From assembly GCA_024515975.1 (NCBI GenBank), contig JAMSKV010000016.1, positions 1 through 64,000 on the forward strand: 64,000 nucleotides of DNA. Direction: 5' to 3'. Both the position numbers and the translations under genes were made by a program. The notes beneath the pieces were generated by a model. That model saw only the letters and a program-made list of their open reading frames with translations. It was not told the origin of the DNA and ran no database searches. Positions 32,495 through 41,865 of the stretch are shown one piece after another (within the stretch, counting starts at the first letter, position 1; every line of letters starts with the position of its first letter). The stretch is from Endosaccharibacter trunci. GTDB lineage: Bacteria; Pseudomonadota; Alphaproteobacteria; Acetobacterales; Acetobacteraceae.

Positions 32495-34666
32495 CTACCA
32501 CCGATAGGTCAGGCGGCCGATTACGTTGCGTCGCGTACCCCAGTAGCAGCCGAACGAATTCGAATAGCACGAGGTGATGTAGCTCTTGTCGAGCAGATTC
32601 TGCGCGGTGACCTGGAGCGTCGCACCGCGCAGGCGCGGAAGCAGGTGGCCGAGCTGGTATTGCGCTTCCGCATCGACCAGGGTGAAGGGCGAGGTGGCAT
32701 ATTCCACGGTGTTGTCGGTAATCGTGTTGCCCTGATAGCGCACGCCGACGCCGAAACCGAGACCGTCGAGCGGGCCGTCATGGATGTCGTAATGCCCCCA
32801 GACCGAGAAGAATTGCTGCGGCACCTGGCTCTGGCGGCGGCCGTCGAGAGCGCCGCTGTTCTTGTTGAAGGTGGCGTCCTGATAGGTGTAAGCGGCAACG
32901 ATGTTGAGGCGTCGTGTCAGGTCGGCATGGGCTTCCAGCTCCACGCCCTGTGACCGGATGCCTCCGGTCTGGATGGAGAAATTCAGGTTGTTCGGATCCG
33001 AGACCAGGACGTTGGTTTCCTGGATGTGGAACAGGGCGGCGGAGAAGAAACCGTTGAATCCGGTGGGCTGCCACTTGGTCCCCACCTCGAACTGCTCGCC
33101 GCGCGTCGGCTTGAACGGCGCACCGGTGCTGGACAGCTGGTTCACCGGCTGGAACGAACGGCTGTAGTTGAAATAGGGCGAGATCCCGTTCGCGAAGGCG
33201 TAGAGGATACCGGCGCGCCAGGTGAAGGCGCGGTCGCCCTGGTCGAAATTCGCCGATTGATCGAGCGCGTTGCGCGTGGTGATCTCGGACCAGTCCTCGC
33301 GTCCGCCGATCTGCAGATGCAGCCGGCCCCAGCTCATCTGGTCCTCGCCGAAGATCGCTTCCTGATTGGTGGAAACGCTGTCGAAGAGAAGGGGCGTCAA
33401 AGGCGGGATCGGTGCCGATCGATAGGGACCGTAGAGATCGATCGAAGCCACGCTGCCGGCGTAGTAGTTGTAGCTGTCGCGGAGGTTCTGCCAGTTCACG
33501 CCGAACAATACGCTGTGGCGCACCGCACCGGTCTGAAACCGGCCATGGAGCTGTTCTTCCAGCGTGATCGTGTCGTAATGCTCTTCCGAGCCCGAGGAAT
33601 AGCGCGGCGCGATGCGACTGTCGGCATCGGGGAAAGCACCGGCATAGACCTCATTGTATTCGGTGCCGATATTGGCGTAGCGGGCCACCGAACGGACGCT
33701 CCAGTTGCTGTTGAGCCTGTGGCTGAGCTGGTAGGCGATCGCGGCCTGGGTGCGGTCGAAGCGTTCGAAGCTGTCGTCGCCGGTGAATTTGGAATACGGG
33801 ATCGGGCCGTTGCTGTTCGGCAGCACCGTGCCGTAGATCGGTGCGTTGTCGTAGTCGCCGCCGCGCGGATCCTTCTGGAAAAAACCGTTGACGGTCAGCG
33901 TGGTGTTCGCATCCGGCACCCAGGATACAGCCGGCGCCACGCCGTAGCGCTCAACCCGCGTGTGATGGTCCTGCGTGCCGGACGTCGTGCCCGTGGCGGC
34001 AAGGCGGTAGAGCCAGTGCCCGCTCTGGTCGATCGGACCGCCCAGATCCGCCGATCCGCGCACATAGCCGTAGGAGCCGCCTTCGATGGAAACCTGGTGC
34101 AGCGGCGTCGCCGTGGGCAGCTTGGAGGTGATGTTGATCACGCCGCCCGGGTCGCTTTGGCCGTAGAGTACGGAAGGCGGACCTTTGAGAATATCGTAAC
34201 GATCGACCAGATTGGTGTCGATCTGCTGGTTGGCGTAGTACGCGCCGTTGAACAGCTTCAGCCCGTCCACATACTGGTCGGCGTTCGACGTGAACCCGCG
34301 GATCGATAACAGATCGTAGCGTGTCGAGAAGCCGTTCTGCGCTTCCGTGGACACGCCCGCCGTATAGCGCAGCGCCTCGACCAGGGTGCGCGCGTTCATC
34401 TGATCCATCTGCGCGCGCGTCACCACCGAGACCGACTCCGGTGTGTCGATCAGCGGCGTGTCGGTCTTGGTGGCGGCGCTGGAGCTCTTCGGCACCAGGG
34501 GGGACTGGCGCACGCCGAGCACGGACAGGGTTTCGTCGGGATCGCCCGGATCCGGCGAGGCGGCCTGCGCCAATCCGGCTTGGGCGGCTTGCGCCGCGGG
34601 GGCCAGCGGCCAGACCAGCATGGAGACCGGAAGGGTCGCTCCCAGAAGGCAGGCGCGGAAGGACAT
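32495..34666 (-). CDS. TonB-dependent siderophore receptor
   Basis: A 723-residue outer-membrane receptor. The signal peptide MSFRACLLGATLPVSMLVWPLAPAAQA is followed by a plug domain (TPESVSVVTRAQMDQMNARTLVEALRYTAGV ... SIRGF ... VDRYDILKGPPSVLYGQSDPGGVINI) and a 22-strand-type barrel ending in aromatic RLTYRW. The SIRGF and GPPSVLYGQ blocks are typical of the ferric-siderophore (ferrichrome/FpvA-like) group. It lies 37 nt downstream of an MFS gene, probably one operon for siderophore traffic. No convincing Fur box was identified. The start at 34666 was chosen for its signal peptide. Confidence 0.92.
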   Translation of the reverse strand: MSFRACLLGATLPVSMLVWPLAPAAQAAQAGLAQAASPDPGDPDETLSVLGVRQSPLVPKSSSAATKTDTPLIDTPESVSVVTRAQMDQMNARTLVEALRYTAGVSTEAQNGFSTRYDLLSIRGFTSNADQYVDGLKLFNGAYYANQQIDTNLVDRYDILKGPPSVLYGQSDPGGVINITSKLPTATPLHQVSIEGGSYGYVRGSADLGGPIDQSGHWLYRLAATGTTSGTQDHHTRVERYGVAPAVSWVPDANTTLTVNGFFQKDPRGGDYDNAPIYGTVLPNSNGPIPYSKFTGDDSFERFDRTQAAIAYQLSHRLNSNWSVRSVARYANIGTEYNEVYAGAFPDADSRIAPRYSSGSEEHYDTITLEEQLHGRFQTGAVRHSVLFGVNWQNLRDSYNYYAGSVASIDLYGPYRSAPIPPLTPLLFDSVSTNQEAIFGEDQMSWGRLHLQIGGREDWSEITTRNALDQSANFDQGDRAFTWRAGILYAFANGISPYFNYSRSFQPVNQLSSTGAPFKPTRGEQFEVGTKWQPTGFNGFFSAALFHIQETNVLVSDPNNLNFSIQTGGIRSQGVELEAHADLTRRLNIVAAYTYQDATFNKNSGALDGRRQSQVPQQFFSVWGHYDIHDGPLDGLGFGVGVRYQGNTITDNTVEYATSPFTLVDAEAQYQLGHLLPRLRGATLQVTAQNLLDKSYITSCYSNSFGCYWGTRRNVIGRLTYRW

Positions 34667-34703
34667 GGAATACCGCCAGATGCGAATGATTTGCAGCCGC
34701 GTC

Positions 34704-35993
34704 TTACGGGAGCGAACCCTGTCCTGCAAGCACCCGGAGCCCGTTCCGGCGCAGGAGCACACAACAGATGGCGCTGAGACCGGCGAAACCGGCCATGCAG
34801 CCGGTCATCGCCAGCGTGCCGAGCGCGGGAAACAGCGCGGATGCGAGGAGACTGGCCAGACTTCCGAACCCCATCTGCACTGTGGTGAGCAGCCCGGATG
34901 CGGTTCCGGCGACGCGCCTCATCGGCTCCAGCGCGCTGTGCGCCGCGCTCGCCGCGCCCAGGCCGAAGAACAGGTTGGCCAGCAGCAGCAGCGGCACCAG
35001 CGCGGCGAGCGTCAATGTCCCGGACAGGGTGAGTGCCACCAGAACCAGACCGACCAGCAGCGTCAGCGCGACGGCGATGCCGAGGAGCTGCTCTGGGATG
35101 CGGATGCGCGTGGCGATCCGTCCGTTCAGGAAGGCGCCGGTGATGATGCACAGGCTGGTGCAGGCGAACAGCAGCGCGTAATGCGGCCGGGTCATGCCGA
35201 ATGTTCCCATCGTCACCAGCGGCGAGGCGCTGACATACGAGAACAGGGCGGCAAAAGAGAGCGCATTGACCGCGTTGCTGAGCACATAGGCCGGGGTCCG
35301 GAGCAGCAGCCAGACATCCTCCAGCAATTGCGGCAGCACCTGGCCGCGCCGCCGGCCGGACGGCGGCAACGATTCCGGCAGCACGACCAGCATCAGCGCG
35401 AACAGGGCGATCGCCAGCACCGCCGGCAGCGCATAGATCGCCCGCCACCCCAGCAGGGGCAGCACAATGGCGCCAATCGAGGGCGCCACCATCGGCGCCG
35501 TGGTGGACACCACCGCCACATTGGCGATGCGTCTGTGCGCGGCTCGGCCTTCGAACAGATCGCGGATAATGGCGTAAATCAGCGTGGCACCGGTGCCGCC
35601 GCCGAGCCCCTGCACCACGCGCGCGGCCAGCAGCGTGACGATGCCGGGCGCCGCCGCCGCCAGCACCCCGCCCAGCGCGAACAGCAGGAGCCCGCCCGCC
35701 AGCGGGATCTTGCGTCCGAGTCGGTCCGAGAGCGGTCCCGCCACCAGCGGGCCGATCCCGAACCCGGCCATGAACAAGGACAGGGTGAGGCCGGCCGTGG
35801 CAGGCGACGTGCCCAGGCTATGCCCGATCGCGCCGAGCGCCGGCAGGCCCATATCGATCGCCAAAGGCGGCAGGGCGCCGATCGCGGCCATGAACAGGGT
35901 GAACAAAACCGTCTCTGGGTTCAGCCGCATAGGTACGGGCTCCGGAAGGGCGTCGCCGCTTGCGGGGCGATTCGGCTGGGAACGGTTTTGCAT
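34704..35993 (-). CDS. MFS transporter, Bcr/CflA-type
   Basis: A 429-residue inner-membrane transporter with about 12 hydrophobic helices. The MFS signature GPLSDRLGRKIPL lies between helices 2 and 3, and the Bcr/CflA-type start LFMAAIGALPPLAIDMGLPAL identifies the drug/siderophore exporter subfamily. GLGGGTGATLIYAIIRD is the helix-5 antiporter motif. The start MQNRSQP at 35993 is chosen; MRLNPE at 35931 is possible. A TTGACA promoter lies about 70-100 nt upstream. Position before a siderophore receptor suggests siderophore export or import. Confidence 0.88.
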   Translation of the reverse strand: MQNRSQPNRPASGDALPEPVPMRLNPETVLFTLFMAAIGALPPLAIDMGLPALGAIGHSLGTSPATAGLTLSLFMAGFGIGPLVAGPLSDRLGRKIPLAGGLLLFALGGVLAAAAPGIVTLLAARVVQGLGGGTGATLIYAIIRDLFEGRAAHRRIANVAVVSTTAPMVAPSIGAIVLPLLGWRAIYALPAVLAIALFALMLVVLPESLPPSGRRRGQVLPQLLEDVWLLLRTPAYVLSNAVNALSFAALFSYVSASPLVTMGTFGMTRPHYALLFACTSLCIITGAFLNGRIATRIRIPEQLLGIAVALTLLVGLVLVALTLSGTLTLAALVPLLLLANLFFGLGAASAAHSALEPMRRVAGTASGLLTTVQMGFGSLASLLASALFPALGTLAMTGCMAGFAGLSAICCVLLRRNGLRVLAGQGSLP

Positions 35994-36061
35994 GGGCGCG
36001 GCCTCGAAGCGGGCGGCAGGCAGAAGAGTGGCGCAGCCGCGCCCGTTCCTACGGCTCGGCT

Positions 36062-36091
36062 GTATGACAATCTCCGTTCGGCGCTTGTCAA
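36062..36091 (-). promoter_or_regulatory. sigma-70-like promoter for the MFS/TonB-receptor pair
   Basis: On the minus strand, perfect -35 TTGACA (36086-36091), an 18-nt spacer and -10-like TCATAC (36062-36067), about 70 nt before the start at 35993. Confidence 0.45.
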
Positions 36092-36204
36092 GCTGCGGCA
36101 ATCCGTTCAGCGTAAGAGGCAACTCTCCCTGTCACGACCGGGAAGGATCGAAACGGCAACGATCCTGCGGACGCGCGACCTGCAAGACCTTGGAGAACGA
36201 TGCC

Positions 36205-37641
36205 ATGCTCGACATCGACTACCAGCGCTGGATGGACGAAACCAGCCTGGGCCAGTTCCACCGCAGAAGCGGGCTTCTGCGCAAGGTTGACGACGCGATC
36301 CGCACCTATTGCACGACACGCAGCGAGGACGATGCGTTTGCCATCCGTGCTGCCCTGGACAACTGGAAGAGCCGCAAGCAGCTGGACAGTGATGATCCGG
36401 GCGATCTGGAAAACGAGCGCGCCAGCAGCGAGCGCGATCGCTACGGTGCCGTGGCCGCGCTGGAAACCCAGCTACAATCGGCCGGAATCGATTACGACGA
36501 TTACCGCCAGCGGCATTTCACACCCGAGGAAATCGGTGCCTACCAGGTGGTGGCGAACGAGAAAAAGGGCGCGCTGGAACGTATTTTCGCCGACGCCACC
36601 GTGGTGTTTCTCGGCAACGAGAACACCACCGGAACGCTGAGCGGCACGCCACTATCGCAGCGTCTGATCCATCCGGGCGAATACGCGCAGGAGATCGTGA
36701 CGGACAAGGCGAGCAGCGCCTGGGACGCGGTCAAGGAAAAGCTGCATATCCCATCCTTGTCGGAGAGCCAGCAGGGCTATCTCGATGCCGCCAGGCCGAT
36801 CGCCGCCTCGTTCTACGGCATCGCCAAGGCCGCTTTCGGCGATCAGCTCTGGAGCAAGGTGCAGGGCACCGGCCTGTATCGCTACATCGACGACATCATC
36901 ACGGAAGTGACGGCCAGCGTGCCGCCCTGGCTCGGCACCGTATGGGACGCGCGCAGCGTGGGGCAGGAATGGGCGGAGGTTACCGACCGCATCTACCACC
37001 GCTACGACATCGGAAGGCGCGACTACCAGTTCAGCTTCGGCACCACGCAAAGCGCCCTGGCCGGAATGAAATCGGCCCTGTCGCATGAGATCGGGCATCT
37101 GTCCGGCGATGCGGCGCTCTCGACCGCCTCGTTCATCGCCAAGACCGTGACCACCAAACTCGATGCCGGCGCATTCAGCGGCCCGCTGATCGGCCTCGGC
37201 ACCGCCACCGCCAAGCTGGCGCACCGTCTGATCCATCTGGGCGTGCAGTATCGCGCTGTGAAGGCGTTGCACGAGATCCTGGGGGAGCCGTCACGGCTCG
37301 ACCTGACCGTGTTCAAGACCTACCCGCTTCTGGGCGCCTATTTTTTGCATTGCTCGACCTTTTCCGACCTGATCCCGGTCAACAATCTGGGCACGCCGGG
37401 CTGGACCGGGTCGGTGGAGAAGATGCACAAGGATGCCCGCTACGTCTTCATCGAAGCAAAGACATTGATCGACGCATCGCCGTTCAAGATCATCGGTTTG
37501 CAGAAGATCAAGCGCAACATCGAAGTCAGCGACGATGCGAAGTTCGAGGCGTTCAGGGATTACGGCGACACCTTGTTCTCCGGCGTCAAGGACTCGATCG
37601 ACGAGCTGATCGACACGGCGGTGGAGCAGGCGGCGAGCTGA
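36205..37641 (+). CDS. Protein of unknown function (478 aa)
   Basis: A 478-residue soluble-looking protein that I do not recognise. It begins with a helical module RSGLLRKVDDAIRTYCTTRSEDDAFAIRAALDNWKSRKQ (about residues 20-60), Asp/Lys-rich. A middle region follows with many helices (ATVVFLGNENTTGTLSG; WLGTVWDARSVGQEWAEVTDRI). A Gly/Ala/Leu stretch, SGPLIGLGTATAKLAHRLIHLGV, lies around residue 330-355. No signal peptide or certain membrane helix. The ATG at 36205 follows GGAG ten bases upstream. Codon use is as in neighbours. It is divergent from the MFS gene and convergent with the purine permease, so context gives no role. Confidence 0.75.
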   Translation: MLDIDYQRWMDETSLGQFHRRSGLLRKVDDAIRTYCTTRSEDDAFAIRAALDNWKSRKQLDSDDPGDLENERASSERDRYGAVAALETQLQSAGIDYDDYRQRHFTPEEIGAYQVVANEKKGALERIFADATVVFLGNENTTGTLSGTPLSQRLIHPGEYAQEIVTDKASSAWDAVKEKLHIPSLSESQQGYLDAARPIAASFYGIAKAAFGDQLWSKVQGTGLYRYIDDIITEVTASVPPWLGTVWDARSVGQEWAEVTDRIYHRYDIGRRDYQFSFGTTQSALAGMKSALSHEIGHLSGDAALSTASFIAKTVTTKLDAGAFSGPLIGLGTATAKLAHRLIHLGVQYRAVKALHEILGEPSRLDLTVFKTYPLLGAYFLHCSTFSDLIPVNNLGTPGWTGSVEKMHKDARYVFIEAKTLIDASPFKIIGLQKIKRNIEVSDDAKFEAFRDYGDTLFSGVKDSIDELIDTAVEQAAS

Positions 37642-37683
37642 ACGCGGAAGCGGGACCGCCGCCGCGCTTCATTGCCGGGCCGG

Positions 37684-38745
37684 TCACCGGCCGCCCGGAA
37701 CGGTGTCGCGATATCGGTCCCAATGGCTCGCCAGTTCGCGCACGACGACGCTGCCGACGTCGAACGCCGCATCGACCGAGGGGATGAAGCCGGAATAGCT
37801 GCCTTCCTTGGCTTCCGACGCCAGAAGCTCCGCCGGGGTCTGCCCGGGCGGGGGCATGTCGAAATTGCTGGCGGTGCGGAGCACCAGCACGCGGTCGAGA
37901 TCGACCTTGTGCACCTGGGCCAGGAAGGTGAGCGCCTGCATCATGCCGGCATCCTCTTCCGCCGTGGTGGCGAACACGCCCTGCCCCTTGGTCCAGTAAT
38001 GCACCCAATCCTCGGCCCAGCGGTTCATGCGCGCGCCGACCCAGAACGTGCCCGCGGCCAGCGTGTCGCCTATGGCGACCGTCGGCGGCTTCTGCCCGGC
38101 TGGAAAGCCCCGATAGGGCGCGCGCAGCTTCTGCAGGATCGGCGTGTCCGGCAGCGCGACGCCCTTGGTCAGTCCGAACGCCCAGTCCACCAGCCCGGCA
38201 TTGAGGGTGTACATCGACGAACCCGAGATGGATTGCGCATCCGGCACCGGCTGCTCGAACGGCGTCGCCCGCTGCAGCGGGATGTAGCCGGTGCTCCAGT
38301 CCTTCGGGATCTCGCGGGCGTCGATCTCGTGCGCGAGATCGCCGTCGACCACGTGCTTCGCCCACACGGCCGAGCCCGGCGAGCCGAAACGCGGATCGAT
38401 CCCGGCGATGCCGGCGAGCAGGATATAGGCGTGGCTGAGATCGAAACGCGGATCGTTGCCGATCGCCTCCATCGACGCCGCCGCCCGTGTCGGACCCTCG
38501 CCCGTGACGATGCCGAGCACGCCGAGCGACGGGTTGAAACGCAGAGCGCGATAGCCCTGCGGAAACGGCACAGTGTCGGGCAGCGGCAGCTTCTCTACCC
38601 AGCGCTGGAATTCGCCGGGCTTGTCGCCGGTATCGGCGCCGAGTTCGAAGGTGGTCACCACCAGCACCTTGATCGGGATCGGTTCGGCGGCGCGTGCGGG
38701 GATGGCGGCGAACAGGAGAAGGGGGAGGAGGAAGCGCGTCTTCAT
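37684..38745 (-). CDS. Purine nucleoside permease (NUP family), exported
   Basis: A 353-residue protein of the NUP family (purine nucleoside permease, first known from Candida). The signal peptide MKTRFLLPLLLFAAIPARA precedes IKVLVVTTFELGADTGDKPGEFQRW, the family start. The blocks GVLGIVTGEGPTRAAASMEAIG, LLAGIAGIDPRFGSPGSAVWA and VLVLRTASNFDMPPPG match a nucleoside-phosphorylase-like fold. Bacterial members are probably periplasmic nucleoside-binding or hydrolysing proteins rather than membrane permeases. It could supply purines along with the 8-oxoguanine deaminase and nucleotidase encoded 15 kb away. Confidence 0.88.
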   Translation of the reverse strand: MKTRFLLPLLLFAAIPARAAEPIPIKVLVVTTFELGADTGDKPGEFQRWVEKLPLPDTVPFPQGYRALRFNPSLGVLGIVTGEGPTRAAASMEAIGNDPRFDLSHAYILLAGIAGIDPRFGSPGSAVWAKHVVDGDLAHEIDAREIPKDWSTGYIPLQRATPFEQPVPDAQSISGSSMYTLNAGLVDWAFGLTKGVALPDTPILQKLRAPYRGFPAGQKPPTVAIGDTLAAGTFWVGARMNRWAEDWVHYWTKGQGVFATTAEEDAGMMQALTFLAQVHKVDLDRVLVLRTASNFDMPPPGQTPAELLASEAKEGSYSGFIPSVDAAFDVGSVVVRELASHWDRYRDTVPGGR

Positions 38746-38816
38746 GGGTGTGAAGTCTTGTTCCTTTCGCCCGGAAAATGAAGCGGAAAGATGCGCGCGC
38801 CTGGACGCGAAAGGGA

Positions 38817-38846
38817 TTGGAGGCGGAAGGCGTCCACAGCTATAGG
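38817..38846 (+). promoter_or_regulatory. possible promoter of the copper gene cluster
   Basis: TTGGAG (38817-38822), an 18-nt spacer and TATAGG (38841-38846), 43 nt before the ATG at 38889. No clear CueR or CopR operator was seen. Confidence 0.4.
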
Positions 38847-38888
38847 GTGGGACCGTCGATTGCGGCGAAGACAGGAGGGGTGGAAGGA

Positions 38889-39239
38889 ATGCGTGCCGAT
38901 GCCCGTCTCCTGCATGCTCTGCGCGCGCTTCTGCTGCCGTTGATGCTGGTGTTCGCGTCGCCCGTTCAGGCCGCGCCCGCGGAATGCGGCCATCAGGCGA
39001 TCACCGCGCCGGTCCTGCGACACGCGGACCTTCGAACACATCGACACGTCGCCACGGACCATTGCGGGCATTCGGCCGGGTGCTGTGCGGGCTGCACCGC
39101 GAACTGGGTCGTGCCGCCCGCACCCCTGCTGCCAGGGACGGCGCGTGTGCTGCGCGTGCGGTTCGCGCCGATGCCGCGCGACCGGTCGAGCGGGCGGAAT
39201 GCGCCGCCGGACCAGAAGCCGCCCAGATTGGATCGCTGA
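38889..39239 (+). CDS. Small Cys/His-rich exported protein before copA
   Basis: A 116-residue protein with a signal peptide (MRADARLLHALRALLLPLMLVFASPVQA) followed by a short Cys/His-rich part: AECGHQ, then DHCGHSAGCCAGC. Five cysteines and several histidines within about 50 residues suggest a periplasmic copper-binding peptide, similar in style to DUF2946 proteins that accompany copper genes. AGGAGG lies ten bases before the ATG at 38889. An ATG at 38778 would add 37 residues lacking a signal sequence. It precedes copA by 72 nt and is probably co-transcribed. The binding role is inferred. Confidence 0.72.
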   Translation: MRADARLLHALRALLLPLMLVFASPVQAAPAECGHQAITAPVLRHADLRTHRHVATDHCGHSAGCCAGCTANWVVPPAPLLPGTARVLRVRFAPMPRDRSSGRNAPPDQKPPRLDR

Positions 39240-39311
39240 GGGCCAGAAGGCCCGGCCAGCGCCGCCGGCCCGGGTGCCGGCTCCGATCTCCCAGTCCCTG
39301 GACGTTCTCCC

Positions 39312-41090
39312 ATGTCGTTCCGATCTCCCGACGGAGGCGGCGCGCTGTCGCGCCGAACCTTCGTACGCGGCACCGCTCTGTCCGGCGCATCGCTGCTGAT
39401 GCCGGGCTGGACCGCCCGCGCCGACACGCAGGCCCAAACGCCGCAGATTTTATCAGGCACCGAATTCGATCTGCGGATCGGCCGCACGCCCGTGAACATC
39501 ACCGGACGGACGATCATGGCCCCGTCCGTGAACGGGTCCGTACCGGGCCCGACCCTGCGCTGGCGGCAGGGCGATATCGTCACCCTGCGCGTGCATAACG
39601 CTCTGGACGAGACCAGCTCGATCCATTGGCACGGCATTCGCGTACCGAGCGAGATGGATGGCGTTCCGGGGTTGAGCTTCGCCGGGATTCCCGCGGGCCA
39701 AAAATTCACCTACCGGTTTCCGCTGCACCAGAGCGGCACCTACTGGTATCACAGCCACTCCGGCTTCCAGGAGCAGCAAGGGCTCTACGGCGCGCTGATC
39801 GTGGCGCCGCGCGCGGGCGAGGCGCAGCACGCCGAACGCGATCATGTCGTCGTGCTGTCGGACTGGACCGACGCCGATCCGGCCGGGATCGTCGACAACC
39901 TGAAATTCCAGAGCGACTATTACAATTTCCGCCAGCGCACCGTCGGCACGTTTTTCTCCGATGCGGCACGCGACGGGCTGGGCCCCACGATCCGCGATCG
40001 GCTGCGCTGGGGGCGGATGCGCATGAGCGCCACCGACATCGCCGACGTGAGCGGCGCGACCTACACCTATCTCTGCAACGGCCAGGCGCCGGCAGCAAAC
40101 TGGACCGGCCTGTTCCGGCCCGGAGAGCGCGTGCGGCTCCGCTTCATCAACGCGTCCGCCATGACGCTGTTCGACGTGCGGGTTCCGGGGCTGGACATGA
40201 CGGTGGTGCAGGCGGACGGCAACGACGTCGAGCCGTTTGTCGTGGACGAGTTCCGCATCGGCGTCGCGGAAACCTACGACGTGATCGTCCGGCCGTTGGA
40301 GATTCGGGCCTACACGATCTTCGCGCAAAGCGAGGACCGAACCGGCTTCGCACGCGGCACGCTCTCGCCGCGTGGGGGGCTCGCCGCGCCGATCCCGCCG
40401 ATGGATCCGCGCCCGGTGCGCACCATGATCGACATGGGAATGGGCGGCATGGCCGGAATGGACGCGGGATCGGCCGAGGATCGAAAGGCCGCGGACCATG
40501 GTGACGCCATGCCGGGCATGGCGATGGACGGCATGGAGATGGGGTCGATGCCCGGTCCCATGTCCGGCCCGGAACCGGATTCGGCCAGGCTGAAGGGCTC
40601 CATCGGCGTCGACAACGTGGCGATGATGCCGCGCGATCGCCTGGACGATCCGGGCGACGGTCTGGAGAACAACGGGCGGCGCGTGCTGACGTACGCCATG
40701 CTGCGGGCCACGCGTCCGGGGGCCGATCCGAGACCGCCTTCACGTGACATCGTGCTGCATCTGACCGGCAACATGGAGCGCTATATCTGGGGCTTCGACG
40801 GCAAGAAATTCTCGCAGGCCGAACCGATCCGCGTCGGACTGGGCGAGCGCGTGCGCTTCGTGCTGATCAACGACACGATGATGGAGCATCCGATTCATCT
40901 GCACGGCTTGTGGAGCGAGCTGGAGAACGGCGAAGACGCGTTCCGCCCCTACAAGCATACGGTGATCGTGCAGCCCGGCGAGAGGCTGAGCTATCTCGTT
41001 ACCGCCGATGTGCCGGGACGATGGGCGTTCCATTGCCACCTCATGTATCACATGGAGCTCGGCATGTTCCGCACCGTGGTGGTGGCATGA
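39312..41090 (+). CDS. copA: CopA, copper resistance multicopper oxidase
   Basis: Periplasmic multicopper oxidase (cupredoxin) of 592 residues that oxidises Cu(I) and protects against copper. The Tat signal SRRTFVRG (13-20) directs folded export. Copper ligands are visible: HWHG (105-108), WYHSHSG (145-151), HPIHLHG (526-532) and HCHLMYHMELGM with HCH at 574-576. A Met-rich insert of MxxM and MxGM type lies around residues 375-420 and is typical of CopA. Its stop overlaps the copB start (ATGA). All four copper motifs are intact. Confidence 0.95.
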   Translation: MSFRSPDGGGALSRRTFVRGTALSGASLLMPGWTARADTQAQTPQILSGTEFDLRIGRTPVNITGRTIMAPSVNGSVPGPTLRWRQGDIVTLRVHNALDETSSIHWHGIRVPSEMDGVPGLSFAGIPAGQKFTYRFPLHQSGTYWYHSHSGFQEQQGLYGALIVAPRAGEAQHAERDHVVVLSDWTDADPAGIVDNLKFQSDYYNFRQRTVGTFFSDAARDGLGPTIRDRLRWGRMRMSATDIADVSGATYTYLCNGQAPAANWTGLFRPGERVRLRFINASAMTLFDVRVPGLDMTVVQADGNDVEPFVVDEFRIGVAETYDVIVRPLEIRAYTIFAQSEDRTGFARGTLSPRGGLAAPIPPMDPRPVRTMIDMGMGGMAGMDAGSAEDRKAADHGDAMPGMAMDGMEMGSMPGPMSGPEPDSARLKGSIGVDNVAMMPRDRLDDPGDGLENNGRRVLTYAMLRATRPGADPRPPSRDIVLHLTGNMERYIWGFDGKKFSQAEPIRVGLGERVRFVLINDTMMEHPIHLHGLWSELENGEDAFRPYKHTVIVQPGERLSYLVTADVPGRWAFHCHLMYHMELGMFRTVVVA

Positions 41091-41824
41091 ACGCGCGCAC
41101 GACCATGCTGGCCAGCGCGATCATGGCCGCGGTTTCCGGCGCGGCGTCGGCGCAATCGCCAAGCACCATGGTTTATCCGGGCGGCATGCCGCCGGTGATG
41201 GACAACAATATCTACGCCCATGCGATCCTGGAACAGTTCGAGGATCGCGTCGGAGACGGGCAGCAATTCCGCTACGACGGGCAAGGCTGGATCGGCACCG
41301 ATCTCGACAAGCTCTGGTTCAAGTCGGAAGGCACGACCGGACGATTCGGCGACGGAGACCACGAGATCCTGCTTGATCGCGCGGTTTCCACCTATTTCGA
41401 CCTGCAGGGCGGCGTGCGTATCGATCTGGACGACGGCCCCACCCGCACATGGGCCGCCTTGGGCGTGCAAGGTCTCTCGCTTTATTTCTTCGATATCGAA
41501 GCAACTGGCTATATCGGCGATCGGGGACGTACGGCAGCACGATTTCAGGGCTCGTACGACCTGCTGCTGACGAACCGTTTGATCCTGCAGCCGCAAGTGG
41601 AGATCAATTTTTACGGCCAGGCCGACCGGGCGCGACAGAACGGCTCGGGCCTGTCCGACATCGATAGCGGATTGCGGCTTCGCTACGAGTGGAGCCGGAA
41701 ATTCGCGCCTTACATCGGCGTGACCTATGCCGGCTCTGTCGGTCAGGCACGATCTCTCGCACGGGAGCGGGGCGAAAGCGCGGGCGCCGCGCACTTCACC
41801 TTCGGTTTGCGATCCTGGTTTTGA
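41087..41824 (+). CDS. copB: CopB, copper resistance outer-membrane protein
   Basis: A 245-residue outer-membrane beta-barrel of the CopB family. A signal peptide (MNARTTMLASAIMAAVSGAASA) precedes a short Met-containing linker. The conserved body follows: MDNNIYAHAILEQFEDR, GWIGTDLDKLWFKSEG and the C-terminal YIGVTYAGSVG and FTFGLRSWF, ending in aromatic residues as outer-membrane barrels do. The Met-rich N-terminal repeat found in longer CopB proteins is mostly missing. ATG at 41087 overlaps the copA stop, so translation is coupled. Confidence 0.93.
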   Translation: MNARTTMLASAIMAAVSGAASAQSPSTMVYPGGMPPVMDNNIYAHAILEQFEDRVGDGQQFRYDGQGWIGTDLDKLWFKSEGTTGRFGDGDHEILLDRAVSTYFDLQGGVRIDLDDGPTRTWAALGVQGLSLYFFDIEATGYIGDRGRTAARFQGSYDLLLTNRLILQPQVEINFYGQADRARQNGSGLSDIDSGLRLRYEWSRKFAPYIGVTYAGSVGQARSLARERGESAGAAHFTFGLRSWF

Positions 41825-41865
41825 GAACTCAGCCTTTCCCTATGCCACCATTCAGGAGCATGATC

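Noticed and set aside
35584-36204. N-terminal extension of the 478-residue orphan protein across the MFS gene
   Set aside because: It lies antisense to the transporter; the ATG at 36205 has a ribosome site and marks the change to normal protein composition.
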